A stretch of DNA of 64,000 nucleotides from Paraburkholderia phytofirmans PsJN (GTDB lineage: Bacteria > Pseudomonadota > Gammaproteobacteria > Burkholderiales > Burkholderiaceae), in assembly GCF_000020125.1 (NCBI RefSeq), contig NC_010676.1, positions 2,356,001 to 2,420,000 of the forward strand, read 5' to 3'. The translations under genes and the position numbers were made by a program. Under the pieces are notes generated by a model that was not told the origin of the DNA, searched no databases, and saw only the letters and a list, made by a program, of their open reading frames with translations. Within the stretch, counting starts at the first letter, position 1. Each line of letters begins with the position of its first letter. Below are positions 35,423 to 44,216 of the stretch, one piece after another.

Positions 35423-35483
35423 GATGTCCTTCCGCCCGCTGCTGCGGGCCACGCCATTCGCCTGATTCAATTCATCTGATTGC

Positions 35484-35509
35484 CGCCGCTGCCCGTAAAA
35501 GCAGCGGCG
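35484..35509 (+). promoter_or_regulatory. Hairpin directly upstream of the transketolase ribosome-binding site
   Basis: Perfect 9-base arms CGCCGCTGC and GCAGCGGCG with an 8-base loop end 2 bases before the AGAGGAG of the full-length transketolase gene. It could be the end of a leader structure that controls access to the ribosome-binding site or protects the 5' end of a processed message. Confidence 0.45.
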
Positions 35510-35526
35510 TAGAGGAGCCTTTTGCC

Positions 35527-37575
35527 ATGTCCACCACCGAAGCCCCGTCTGCCGCATTGAATGCTTCGCCTGCTTCGATCACGCCGCAGGTCCAGGTTGC
35601 GCAAACCGCGCCCTTGCCGTTAGCCGACGCGATCCGCTTCCTTTCCATCGATGCGATTCTGCGCGCCGGCGAAGGCCATCAGGGCGTGCCGCTCGGCATG
35701 GCGGAAATCGCGACCGCGCTGTTCACGCGCCACCTGAAATTCAACCCCGCCGATCCGACCTGGCCCGACCGCGACCGCTTCGTGCTGTCCAATGGTCACG
35801 GCTCGCTGCTGCTGTACTCGCTGTTGTATCTCACCGGATATGACGCGATCGGGCTGGAACAGATCAAGAGCTTTCGCGAGCTAGGCTCGCATTGCGCGGG
35901 GCATCCCGAGTACGAACCGGCGCACGGTATCGAGGCGACCACCGGCCCGCTCGGCCAGGGCATCGCCAACGCGCTCGGCATGGCGATCGCCGAAGCGTAT
36001 CTCGCCGCGAAATTCGGCAGCGATCTCGTCGACCACTATACGTATGCGTTCGTCGGCGATGGTTGTCTTCAGGAAGGCATCGGTCAGGAGATGATTTCGC
36101 TGGCCGGCCATCTGCAACTCGGCAAGCTGATCCTCTGCTGGGACGACAACCAGATTACCGACGACGGCAGCACTGCCCTCTCGATCAGCGAGGACGTCTG
36201 CGCGCGCTTTCGCGTCGGCGGCTGGCATGTCGTCGAGGTCGACGGGCACGATCTCGGAGCGGTATCGGCCGCACTGACGATCGCCCGCGCGGACCCGCGG
36301 CCTTCGATGATTGCGTGCAAGACCGTGATCGGCCGCGGCATCGCGCGTCTGCAAGGACAGCGCGGCGGCCACAGCGGCAAGCTGTTCCAGACGGACGCCG
36401 ACGCGGCCCGCGACACACTCGGTTGGCCGCACGCCCCCTTCGAGATACCCGCGGAGATTCTCGGCGCCTGGCGCGCGGCAGGACGGCGAAGCGACCCGCA
36501 GTACTACGCGTGGCACGAACGTCTCGCCGCGTTGCCCGCCGCGCAGCGCGACGAGTTCGAACGGGTCCAGGCCGGCTATCTGCCGCAAGGCTGGCGCGAC
36601 GTGCTGGACGACTACCGCAAACGCGCCGTGGAGCGCGACGAGCCGCAGCCAGGCATCACCGTGTCGGGCGAGATCAGCGACCTGCTCGCGCCGCTGTTGC
36701 CGGAACGCATGGTGGGCTGTGCCGACCTCGAAGCGCCCACCGGCCACAAGCGTCAATTGCACGCCTTTACTGCCGAGGACCGCAGCGGCGCCTACGTCCA
36801 CTGCGGCGTACGCGAACACGTGATGGGCTCGATGGCCAACGGCATGGCCGCGCATGGCGGCGTGATCGCGACCAGCGTCACGTATCTCGCGTTCTCCGAC
36901 TATCAGCGTCCGGCCATGCGCATGGCCGCGCTAATGGGCCTGCCGGTGCACTACGTGTTCAGTCACGATTCGATCGGCGTCGGCAAAAATGGCCCGACGC
37001 ATCAACCCGTCGAGATTCTCGCCTCGCTGCGCGCAATGCCGAACATGCGCGTGCTGCGCCCCGCCGACGCCGTCGAAGCCGCCGAGTGCTGGGCGCTCGC
37101 GCTCGAACATCGGCGCGGGCCGAGTACGCTGGTGTTCGCCCGCCAGGCGCTGCCGTTGGTGCGCCGTGAATATAGCGCCGAGCCATTGTCGCAACGCGGC
37201 GCTTACGTACTCGAAGAGGCCGAGGGCGGCGCGCGTGTCGTGACGCTATTGGCGACCGGTTCCGAAGTCGCGCTGGCCGTGGAGGCACGCCGTCAGTTGC
37301 AGGACGAAGGCATCGCGACGGCCGTGGTGTCCATGCCGTGCTGGGAGATTTTCGACGAACAGGACGACGCCTATCGCACCGCCGTGCTTGGCGCGGGCAC
37401 CGTGCGAGTCGGCGTGGAAGCGGCGTTGCGCTTCGGCTGGGATCGCTATCTCGGCGAGCGCGGCGGCTTTGTCGGCATGACGGGTTTCGGCGCGTCGGCT
37501 TCGGCGGAGACGCTGTACGAGCACTTCGGCATCACCGCGCAGCATATCGTCGCTGAAGCGAAACGGCATCTGTAA
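35527..37575 (+). CDS. tkt: Transketolase, full length
   Basis: A 682-residue single-chain transketolase. TPP-binding parts are [44 protein letters not shown] and the DDNQITDDG metal site. The catalytic Glu is in [19 protein letters not shown]. The phosphate-binding parts [17 protein letters not shown] and the final C-terminal domain ([12 protein letters not shown]) are intact. All known key positions look present, so it should be an active phospho-sugar transketolase. Finding it three genes behind a complete split transketolase is unusual and suggests different donor/acceptor pairs. It starts after two hairpins and may have its own expression level. Confidence 0.93.
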   Translation: MSTTEAPSAALNASPASITPQVQVAQTAPLPLADAIRFLSIDAILRAGEGHQGVPLGMAEIATALFTRHLKFNPADPTWPDRDRFVLSNGHGSLLLYSLLYLTGYDAIGLEQIKSFRELGSHCAGHPEYEPAHGIEATTGPLGQGIANALGMAIAEAYLAAKFGSDLVDHYTYAFVGDGCLQEGIGQEMISLAGHLQLGKLILCWDDNQITDDGSTALSISEDVCARFRVGGWHVVEVDGHDLGAVSAALTIARADPRPSMIACKTVIGRGIARLQGQRGGHSGKLFQTDADAARDTLGWPHAPFEIPAEILGAWRAAGRRSDPQYYAWHERLAALPAAQRDEFERVQAGYLPQGWRDVLDDYRKRAVERDEPQPGITVSGEISDLLAPLLPERMVGCADLEAPTGHKRQLHAFTAEDRSGAYVHCGVREHVMGSMANGMAAHGGVIATSVTYLAFSDYQRPAMRMAALMGLPVHYVFSHDSIGVGKNGPTHQPVEILASLRAMPNMRVLRPADAVEAAECWALALEHRRGPSTLVFARQALPLVRREYSAEPLSQRGAYVLEEAEGGARVVTLLATGSEVALAVEARRQLQDEGIATAVVSMPCWEIFDEQDDAYRTAVLGAGTVRVGVEAALRFGWDRYLGERGGFVGMTGFGASASAETLYEHFGITAQHIVAEAKRHL

Positions 37576-37587
37576 ATCATCGGGGAC

Positions 37588-38559
37588 ATGACCATGCATA
37601 AGATCGTTTTTCTGGACCGCTCGACCCTCGCGCCGCAGATCGTGTTGCGTGAACTGCGCTTCGAGCATCAGTTGATCGAGCACGATCGCACTACGCCGGA
37701 GCAAGTGATCGAGCGACTGGCCGGCGCGTCGATTGCGATTACCAACAAGGTGGCGCTGAGCGCCGAAGTGCTGGAGCAGTTGCCGCAGTTGAAGCTCGTC
37801 GCGGTGGCCGCGACCGGCACGGATTGCGTCGACAAGGCGGCGGCTCAACGGCTCGGCATTGCGGTGAGCAATATTCGCGGCTACGCGATCAACACCGTGC
37901 CCGAGCATACCTTCGCGCTGATCCTCGCGCTGCGGCGCAATCTGGTCGCTTATCGCGACGACGTGCTCGCCGGCGAGTGGCAGAAGTCCGGGCAGTTCTG
38001 TTTCTTCACACACGCGATTCACGATCTGGCCGGCGCGCGGCTCGGCATCATCGGCGAAGGGGTGCTGGGGCAGCGTGTGGCGGAACTCGGCAAAGCCTTC
38101 GGCATGCAGCCGATGTTCGCCGCGCACAAAGGACGCGAAGGACTCGGCCCGCTATACACGCCATGGGACGAAGTGCTCGCGACGAGCGACATCATCACCG
38201 TGCACAGTCCGCTCACGCCGCAAACGCGCAATATGCTCGCCATGCCCGAGTTTCGCGCGATGAAGCGCCGGCCGTTGATCATCAACACGGCGCGCGGCGG
38301 ACTGGTGGATGAAGCCGCGCTAGTCCAGGCGCTCGACGAAGGATTGATCAGCGGCGCGGGTTTCGACGTGACCGCAGGGGAGCCACCCGCCGACGATAAT
38401 CCGCTGTTGCGCGCCGCCGGCCGGCCGAATGTGATTCTGACGCCGCACGTGGCGTGGGCGTCGGACGACGCGCAGCAGAGTCTCGCGAATCAGTTGATGG
38501 ATAACATCGAGAACTTCGTCAACGATACGCCGATGAATCTGGTGAGCGGAGCGTATTGA
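37588..38559 (+). CDS. D-2-hydroxyacid dehydrogenase, glycerate/hydroxypyruvate-reductase type
   Basis: A 323-residue NAD(P)-dependent dehydrogenase. The Rossmann motif is GIIGEGVLGQRV near residue 152. The substrate Arg lies in NTARGGLVDE, the Glu in GFDVTAGEPP and the catalytic His in ILTPHVAWAS, so the Arg-Glu-His triad is complete. Relatives reduce hydroxypyruvate or glyoxylate. Hydroxypyruvate is a classic irreversible C2 donor of transketolase, so the enzyme could interconvert glycerate and hydroxypyruvate for the two transketolases. Last gene of the operon, 12 bases after tkt. It is convergent with the SDR gene downstream. Confidence 0.9.
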   Translation: MTMHKIVFLDRSTLAPQIVLRELRFEHQLIEHDRTTPEQVIERLAGASIAITNKVALSAEVLEQLPQLKLVAVAATGTDCVDKAAAQRLGIAVSNIRGYAINTVPEHTFALILALRRNLVAYRDDVLAGEWQKSGQFCFFTHAIHDLAGARLGIIGEGVLGQRVAELGKAFGMQPMFAAHKGREGLGPLYTPWDEVLATSDIITVHSPLTPQTRNMLAMPEFRAMKRRPLIINTARGGLVDEAALVQALDEGLISGAGFDVTAGEPPADDNPLLRAAGRPNVILTPHVAWASDDAQQSLANQLMDNIENFVNDTPMNLVSGAY

Positions 38560-38617
38560 GCTTGCTGGCCGCGCCGCTTGTACATCGAGCGACGCGGCTT
38601 CCCGCCTTTAACGCCGC

Positions 38618-39394
38618 TCAGGCTTGGCGGAAAATCGGCGCGCCCCACGGTGCCCCGATCGTGCCGCCATCCACGACGATTTCCGCGCCGGTCATTCCCG
38701 ACGCGTCGCTGGAAGCCAGGAACAGCACTGCTGCCGCGACTTCTTCCGGCGCGGCGAGGCGTGCCATCGGCACGCGCGGCGCGAGCGCCTGTTCGGTTGC
38801 GTCGAGCGTCGCGCCCTCGCGCGCGCCACGCGTCCAGATCGGCGTGCGCGTGCCGCCAGGGATCACCGTATTCACGCGAATACCACGCTGCACCAACTCC
38901 GACGCGAAGACCTTCGCCATACCCGTGATGCCCGCCTTGGTGGCCGAATATGCCGAAGAACCAGGCGAGCCGAGTTCACGCATCACGGAGCCGTTCAATA
39001 CGACCGCGCCACCCGCGCTCATCAGCGGCAATGCGGCTTGCACCGTCAGAAAGACGGCCGTCAGATTGGTGCGGAGAATGGCCTCGAACGCCGCGGCCGT
39101 CGTGCCGCCGAGCGGCGTCGGACCCGAGATGCCGGCATTCGCGAACACGATGTCCAGCGAGCCGAATTTGCTCTTGATCTGTTCAAACAACGCGTCGATG
39201 TCCGCTTCGTTGTCCAGATTGGCCCGCACGCCCAGTGCGTTTTCGCCGAGTTCCGACACGGCCTGATCCAGCTTCGCACTGTCGCGGCCGGTGATCACCA
39301 CCTTTGCGCCTTCGGCAATCAGCAGCTTCGCCGTGACGAAACCAATGCCGCTATTCCCACCGGTAATCAACGCTGTCTTTCCTGAGAAACGCAT
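38618..39394 (-). CDS. Short-chain dehydrogenase/reductase
   Basis: A 258-residue classical SDR: ALITGGNSGIGFVTA, an ITGRDSAKLD strand whose Arg favours NADP, NAG near residue 88 and YSATKAG near 155. Such proteins next to a divergent TetR gene are widespread and usually respond to electrophiles or small aldehydes. The second of two adjacent ATG codons fits the AGGAG spacing better and is used. The promoter region at 39515-39577 overlaps that of the TetR gene. Confidence 0.9.
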   Translation of the reverse strand: MRFSGKTALITGGNSGIGFVTAKLLIAEGAKVVITGRDSAKLDQAVSELGENALGVRANLDNEADIDALFEQIKSKFGSLDIVFANAGISGPTPLGGTTAAAFEAILRTNLTAVFLTVQAALPLMSAGGAVVLNGSVMRELGSPGSSAYSATKAGITGMAKVFASELVQRGIRVNTVIPGGTRTPIWTRGAREGATLDATEQALAPRVPMARLAAPEEVAAAVLFLASSDASGMTGAEIVVDGGTIGAPWGAPIFRQA

Positions 39395-39514
39395 CATCTC
39401 TCTCCTTGCTTGCGCCGCGAACGCGCCGGAAGTCACGGCCGTGCGACGCCTGTAACGGTTAAGCGGCCAAACGGCGCCGCCGCGTACGGACATCCGCGAA
39501 AGATGCCCTCATCC

Positions 39515-39575
39515 GACAATCTGCATGTTGATCATCATGCACATTTTCAGTATTATGCTCATCATGCAGATTGTC
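39515..39575. promoter_or_regulatory. Divergent SDR/tetR promoter with nested inverted repeats
   Basis: Outer repeat: perfect 13-base arms at 39515-39527 (GACAATCTGCATG) and 39563-39575. Inner near-palindrome at 39523-39540 (GCATG..TGATCA..CATGC). Plus-strand promoter: TTGATC at 39528 and TATTAT at 39551 with 17-base spacing. Minus-strand promoter: TTGACA (39577-39572) and AATACT with 17-base spacing. The two promoters overlap face to face, so a TetR dimer here would silence both genes. Confidence 0.65.
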
Positions 39576-39591
39576 AAGAGGGGTGACGGAA

Positions 39592-40179
39592 ATGGGCTAC
39601 TCGCAGGCACAAAAGGCAGAAAGCCGTCAACGCGTGCTGGAAACAGCGGCGCGGCAGATTCGGGAAGACGGCATCGAGGCGCTCGGCGTGGCGGACTGCA
39701 TGCGGCGCGCCGGTCTCACGCATGGCGCGTTCTACGGCCACTTCGAGTCGCGTGACGCGTTGATCGTCGAGGCGTTGGAGTATGCCGTCGCACTGAGCGA
39801 GAAACGGATCGCCACCACGGTTGCGGCGGCAAATGCGAGTGGGTCGGCGAAGAAAGAACCGTTGCGCGTGATCGCCGAAATGTTTCTCAGCGAGAAACAC
39901 ATCAAGGATCCGGGCAACGGCTGCGCGTTGTGCTCGCTTGCCGGCGAAGCGCGGCACGCGGCGCCAGCGGTTCGCGAGAGTTTGACGCAATACGTGCACA
40001 AGCTCGCGTCGCGCATCGCGCAGACGTTGGCCGGCGACAGCGAAACCCTGGCGCTCGGCATTGTCGCGACCATCGTCGGCGCGGTGACGCTGGCGCGTGC
40101 CGTCGACGAGCCTGAAACGGCCAGATCGATTCTGGCGGGCTCGCTGGATCTGATCGTGGCGCAAAGCGCCGACGCCTAG
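39592..40179 (+). CDS. TetR/AcrR-family repressor
   Basis: A 195-residue TetR regulator. The helix-turn-helix is in residues 10-60 (ALGVADCMRRAGLTHGAFYGHFESRDALI). The C-terminal ligand domain has a Cys pair in GNGCALCSLAGEARH, a feature of TetR proteins next to SDR genes that may sense reactive compounds. The start is the ATG encoding MGYSQAQK; an earlier in-frame codon lies inside the operator repeat. It probably represses itself and the divergent SDR. Confidence 0.9.
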   Translation: MGYSQAQKAESRQRVLETAARQIREDGIEALGVADCMRRAGLTHGAFYGHFESRDALIVEALEYAVALSEKRIATTVAAANASGSAKKEPLRVIAEMFLSEKHIKDPGNGCALCSLAGEARHAAPAVRESLTQYVHKLASRIAQTLAGDSETLALGIVATIVGAVTLARAVDEPETARSILAGSLDLIVAQSADA

Positions 40180-40265
40180 CTCGATGAAGTGGCGCCGGCT
40201 TGAACCCGCGCCGCCCTTCGGTTGCTTTAACGCGCGCGGGGAACTACGAGGCGTGCGTCAGCGGT

Positions 40266-41750
40266 TCAATGATCGTCGTCGCGTTCGGGGCCGCACATGC
40301 GGTCCGAGTCGCCGTGGTCGCGGCGGTGGTCGCCGTGATGATCGTCGTCCACGCCGGGCAGTCTTTGCGCCACGTAACCCGGCAAGTCGCTCGGGTCCCA
40401 GGCAAAAGCAAAAAACTGATTCGGGTTCGCGATACCCGCCGGGTGGTTGGTATCGGTGATCGTGCCTAAGAAGTCGTTGTCGTTAGCGACGAAAAGCGTG
40501 TGCTTCTTCACCCCGCCGACCACGACATCGGGACCGAATGCCAAACCTTCCAGCTTCGCCGGAATATCGTTCGCGTTGTAGCCGTGAGCGGTGAGCGTGG
40601 CAACCACATCCAGAAACAGCGTCTTCTGCACCGCATACGGCGCGAGGCCGACCTCGCCGCTCGCGTTGCTCACGTCCTGAGCGCCGTTCAGGTCGATATG
40701 GAACACCTTCTTGAACACGGCCGTCGAGTTATCGCCCAACCCCTGGCCATCGCGTTCGTCCATCAGCAATTCGTGATCGTTGACGGCCACCACGTCGCTA
40801 ATGGTCGGATATTTGGGCTTGGCCGCCGTGCCGATGTTCGTCAGCGGATACGCGAACTGGGTCGTCCTGCCGGTGCGCACGTCGATCCTGACGATACGCG
40901 TGTACGCGCCTTTCGTGCCGCCGTCCTGGATCAGCGGGCTTTGCATCGCGCCGAACAGCGTCTTGCCGTCCGGCGAGATCGCGAGGCCTTCCATGCCCTT
41001 GTTGGCGACGCGGCCCGAGGTGTTCTGCGAGATTTCGTCGTTGCCGATCGGGCTCAGCGTGGCAACCGCGAACGCGTCCGGCAGCTTGTACGTGTCGATC
41101 CGGCGGCCGCTGCGGCGATCGAAGCGATACACGTAAGGGCCGTACTCGTCCGAGATGAAAACGCTCTCGCCGTCGTTGCTCACGCGCACGCTTTCGGGAT
41201 CGAAGCGCGCGTCGCGGTCGTCCGTGGACAGGCGTGTCGGATCGAAGTTGTCCGAGCGGCCGGTAAAGTAGTTGGTGTGATTGCGGCGATTGAGCGCCGG
41301 CGCGCCGTTGGGCACGCCCGCGGCGGCGCCCGTGCCGTAGACCAGCTTGTCGTTGGTGTGGAGCAGCGTCGTGGCGAGCAGGGTCGGCGTCATCGTGTAC
41401 GGAAGCGAGGCGCCGGCCGCGCCGGGTTTCAGGCGCAGGCGCAGAGTCTGAAAACGGTTGATATACGAAGCGGTGTCGTCGATTGCCGGGTTGTACGACA
41501 CGGCATTCGGGCCACGGTCCGGCACGGCGACGAACGTATGGCATCCCGCGTAAGCCATGCCCGAGCCCAGACCGCCGAGCAGATTGCCCGGCACGCCGTT
41601 CTCCAGCGGCGCAGCGGTTTCCTTCGATAAGTCACCGGTGAGACCGCTCAGTTGACCGACCGCGATGAGATCGATGCCGGCATGCGCAGCCGTTGCGAAG
41701 AAAAGCGACGAAGCGATCGCTGTCAGAGCAAAGATTCTTGAACGGGACAC
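40266..41750 (-). CDS. Exported esterase-like phytase family protein
   Basis: A 494-residue protein with a Sec signal peptide (SRSRIFALTAIASSLFFATAAHAG). A GTG start with AAGGAG upstream is chosen, since longer in-frame extension has no signal-peptide sense. The mature part matches the phytase-like esterase domain (beta-propeller): GCHTFVAVPDRGPNAV, RFDPESVRVSNDGESVFISDEYGPYVYRFD, NKGMEGLAISPDGKTLFG and LFVANDNDFLG. Members are found with phosphate- and sterol-linked genes, and activity is not settled. The last ~25 residues are almost only Asp, His, Arg and Gly (VDDDHHGDHRRDHGD), a probable metal-binding tail. Confidence 0.85.
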   Translation of the reverse strand: MSRSRIFALTAIASSLFFATAAHAGIDLIAVGQLSGLTGDLSKETAAPLENGVPGNLLGGLGSGMAYAGCHTFVAVPDRGPNAVSYNPAIDDTASYINRFQTLRLRLKPGAAGASLPYTMTPTLLATTLLHTNDKLVYGTGAAAGVPNGAPALNRRNHTNYFTGRSDNFDPTRLSTDDRDARFDPESVRVSNDGESVFISDEYGPYVYRFDRRSGRRIDTYKLPDAFAVATLSPIGNDEISQNTSGRVANKGMEGLAISPDGKTLFGAMQSPLIQDGGTKGAYTRIVRIDVRTGRTTQFAYPLTNIGTAAKPKYPTISDVVAVNDHELLMDERDGQGLGDNSTAVFKKVFHIDLNGAQDVSNASGEVGLAPYAVQKTLFLDVVATLTAHGYNANDIPAKLEGLAFGPDVVVGGVKKHTLFVANDNDFLGTITDTNHPAGIANPNQFFAFAWDPSDLPGYVAQRLPGVDDDHHGDHRRDHGDSDRMCGPERDDDH

Positions 41751-41995
41751 GGTGTCTCCTTGATTGGAATGCCTGTTTGTCGACGGATCGGGCGCGCGGC
41801 GTCGTGCGTGGGCGCTTTTGTCCGCGTGGAGGTGCGAAAGAAGTGAAAGCGGGCCGGCCTGCGGCCCGTTGGCCGATTGAAGGCCGCCGGTAATATTGCG
41901 TGAGGTTCGTGACCGAATAATGACGTCTGGGACCAGCCTTGAAGCGACGGCGGCAGTATTGCACTGCGCCAGAAAGGTCGATGCGTGCCGGCGCC

Positions 41996-42967
41996 CTACC
42001 CGATCGCCAATCCCGCATCCGCCAGCGAACGCTTCAGCCCCAGCTTCGGATAGGCCCGATCGACCGCGCGCACGTCCGCGCGCGTTTCCTCGATGATCCA
42101 GTCGCGCACGTCGGCCGCGGCGGGCCGCAGCGCGCGGCTCTCGGGCCACACCAGACAACAGCGCCGGTTCGTGACGATCAGTTCCTGTTCGGCCGGCTGA
42201 AGCGCGCCTTCCAGCAGCCAGTGCGACACCACGTTCAGCCAGCCGAGCGCGACGCCCTGGCCAAGCAGCGCGGCCTGCACAACGATCGCATAGTCGTTGA
42301 AGCTCAACATGCTGGCGGCGTGACGCCCGTGTGCCGCGAACGCTTCAAAGCGGTCATGCCAGCCGCGTTCGCCGTCGTCCATGACGATCACTGTGTCGCC
42401 GTGCGCGCGCCCCGCCTCGGTGGCCGCGATCTCGTCATAGCGCCGGTTGCACACCGGCAGCAAGGTCTCCGGCATGACCAGCACACTGTTCTCGCCGATC
42501 TCGTCCTCACGCCGAAAGCGCATGCCGAGATCCACATCGACGAGCGGCCCGCCGATGCGCCCCGAGATCAGCTGGAACCGCAAGTCGACATTTGGAAACG
42601 CCTGGTTCAGCCGGTTCATGCGCGGCATCAGCCAGTGCGTGGTGAAAGCGGTGGACACCGAGAGCGTGACCGACTCCACACCGGTGGCGCGCGCCTCGAT
42701 CTCGCGGATCGCGCCTTCAATACCGTTGAAGCCCTCGGAAATCTTCCGGTAAAGAATCTTGCCGTTCTCGGTGAGCTCAATACCGCCGCGCACCCGCTCG
42801 AACAAGCGCACGCCGAGATGGTCTTCCATGCGCGCCAGCATGCGGCTCACCGCGGGCTGGCTCACATATAACTCCTGCGCCGCGCGCGTGAAATTGCCGC
42901 AGCGCGCAGCAGCTTCGAACACGAACAGCGCATTGGCGCTCGGCAATTTTTTGCGGAGATTGGGCAT
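41996..42967 (-). CDS. LysR-family regulator, GcvA-like
   Basis: A 323-residue LysR protein of the GcvA branch (FTRAAQELYVSQPAVSRMLARME; effector domain starting LSVSTAFTTHWLMPR). It is divergent from the ABC ATPase gene, with 101 bases between starts. That gap holds a CAATT-N4-AATTG dyad at 42992-43005. It is the likely regulator of the amine/opine-type uptake and oxidation locus to its right. The ~245 bases between it and the phytase-like gene hold no supported gene. Confidence 0.92.
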   Translation of the reverse strand: MPNLRKKLPSANALFVFEAAARCGNFTRAAQELYVSQPAVSRMLARMEDHLGVRLFERVRGGIELTENGKILYRKISEGFNGIEGAIREIEARATGVESVTLSVSTAFTTHWLMPRMNRLNQAFPNVDLRFQLISGRIGGPLVDVDLGMRFRREDEIGENSVLVMPETLLPVCNRRYDEIAATEAGRAHGDTVIVMDDGERGWHDRFEAFAAHGRHAASMLSFNDYAIVVQAALLGQGVALGWLNVVSHWLLEGALQPAEQELIVTNRRCCLVWPESRALRPAAADVRDWIIEETRADVRAVDRAYPKLGLKRSLADAGLAIG

Positions 42968-42991
42968 GACCTGATGTTATGCCTTCTCCAA

Positions 42992-43005
42992 CAATTTGGG
43001 AATTG
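42992..43005. promoter_or_regulatory. Candidate LysR operator (CAATT-N4-AATTG)
   Basis: A perfect 5-base dyad with a 4-base spacer lies in the 101-base LysR/ABC divergent region, 25 bases from the LysR start and 64 bases from the ATPase start. The size and placement fit a LysR recognition site. Function is inferred. Confidence 0.35.
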
Positions 43006-43068
43006 CCGTCAAAAAGAGCGAAGCCTATATTTTCCCTAACGCAGGCTTCTACAGCGAGACAGGACGCA

Positions 43069-44151
43069 ATGGACGCACGAGCGAAAACAGGTGTTTCGAT
43101 CCGATCGGCAGCGAAACGTTATGGCCAGGTGGTGGCCCTCGACGACGTTTCACTCGACATCGCCCCCGGCGAATTCGTCTCGCTGCTCGGCCCTTCGGGC
43201 TCGGGCAAGACGACCCTGCTCGGTATTCTCGGCGGCTTCGTGCAGCCGAGTTCGGGCGCGGTCTGGGTCGGCGAGCGCGACATTACATTTGCGCCGCCGC
43301 ATAAACGCGACATCGGTATCGTGTTTCAGAACTACGCGTTGTTTCCGCACATGAGCGTCGGCGAGAACGTCGCGTTTCCGTTGCGCGCGCGCCGTCAGCC
43401 GAAAGGCACGTGGGCGAAGAAAGTCGCCGACGCGCTCGCCATGGTCGAGCTCTCCGGCTACGAAAGCCGCGGCATCTCCCAGCTTTCCGGCGGTCAGCGG
43501 CAGCGCGTGGCGCTCGCCCGCGCGATGGTGTTCGAGCCGCAACTGATCCTGATGGACGAGCCGCTTTCCGCGCTCGACAAGCAACTGCGCGAAACCATGC
43601 AGATCGAACTGCGGCGGCTGCATCGCAAGCTCGGCGCGACGATCGTCTATGTGACGCACGATCAGCGCGAGGCGCTCACCATGAGCGACCGCGTAGCCGT
43701 GCTGAAGAACGGCCGGCTGGTGCAGATCGACACGCCCGAGCGGCTCTACGACCGCCCGTGCGATGCGTTCGTGGCTAGCTTCATCGGCGAGGCGACGCTG
43801 CTCGACGTGACGCGTGCCGGCGACGACGCGGTGCGTCTCGGCGATACCGTGCTGCGCACCGCGCATCCGCTGCCGCATGGCAACAAACTGCTGCTCGCGG
43901 TGCAGACCGAAAAGCTCGTGATCGACGGCGGCGGCGGTGGCGGCAACGACGGCGTGAACCGCTTGTCGTGCCGCGTCACCGAGGTGCTGTATCAGGGCGA
44001 GAGTCTGCGCGTGTTCGCCGCGCTCGCCGACGGCACCGCCATCAGCCTCAGGCAACCCGGCGGCCACGACGCGCGCCGCCGCATTCCCGAGCCGGGCGCA
44101 CAGATGAGCGTGACGCTCGACCCGCAAGACACGATCGTCGTGCCCGCCTGA
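43069..44151 (+). CDS. ABC transporter ATP-binding protein, PotA-like
   Basis: A 360-residue ATPase. Walker A GPSGSGKTT near residue 44, Q-loop FQNYALFPHMSV, signature LSGGQRQRVALARA, Walker B LILMDEPLSALD and H-loop VTHDQREA are all intact. The C-terminal third is a TOBE domain with an inserted Gly-rich loop (GGGGGGND). The type is that of polyamine/iron(III)/opine importers. The ATG encoding MDARAKTG has AGGA upstream. The two permeases lie 2.1 kb downstream after a HAD and an FAD gene, and the binding protein is at 51-52 kb on the other strand. Confidence 0.92.
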   Translation: MDARAKTGVSIRSAAKRYGQVVALDDVSLDIAPGEFVSLLGPSGSGKTTLLGILGGFVQPSSGAVWVGERDITFAPPHKRDIGIVFQNYALFPHMSVGENVAFPLRARRQPKGTWAKKVADALAMVELSGYESRGISQLSGGQRQRVALARAMVFEPQLILMDEPLSALDKQLRETMQIELRRLHRKLGATIVYVTHDQREALTMSDRVAVLKNGRLVQIDTPERLYDRPCDAFVASFIGEATLLDVTRAGDDAVRLGDTVLRTAHPLPHGNKLLLAVQTEKLVIDGGGGGGNDGVNRLSCRVTEVLYQGESLRVFAALADGTAISLRQPGGHDARRRIPEPGAQMSVTLDPQDTIVVPA

Positions 44152-44216
44152 TTTTCTCCGCCCACGCGTGGGGCACTCCCTCTCCGATTCACCGCACATT
44201 GCAAAAGGATGATTTC

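Noticed and set aside
29601..38559. Assigning the operon to apiose (apulose-4-phosphate transketolase) or sulfoquinovose (sulfo-transketolase) catabolism
   Set aside because: Those routes need a kinase or aldose-ketose isomerases and characteristic partners that are not present. Only the split transketolase is shared.
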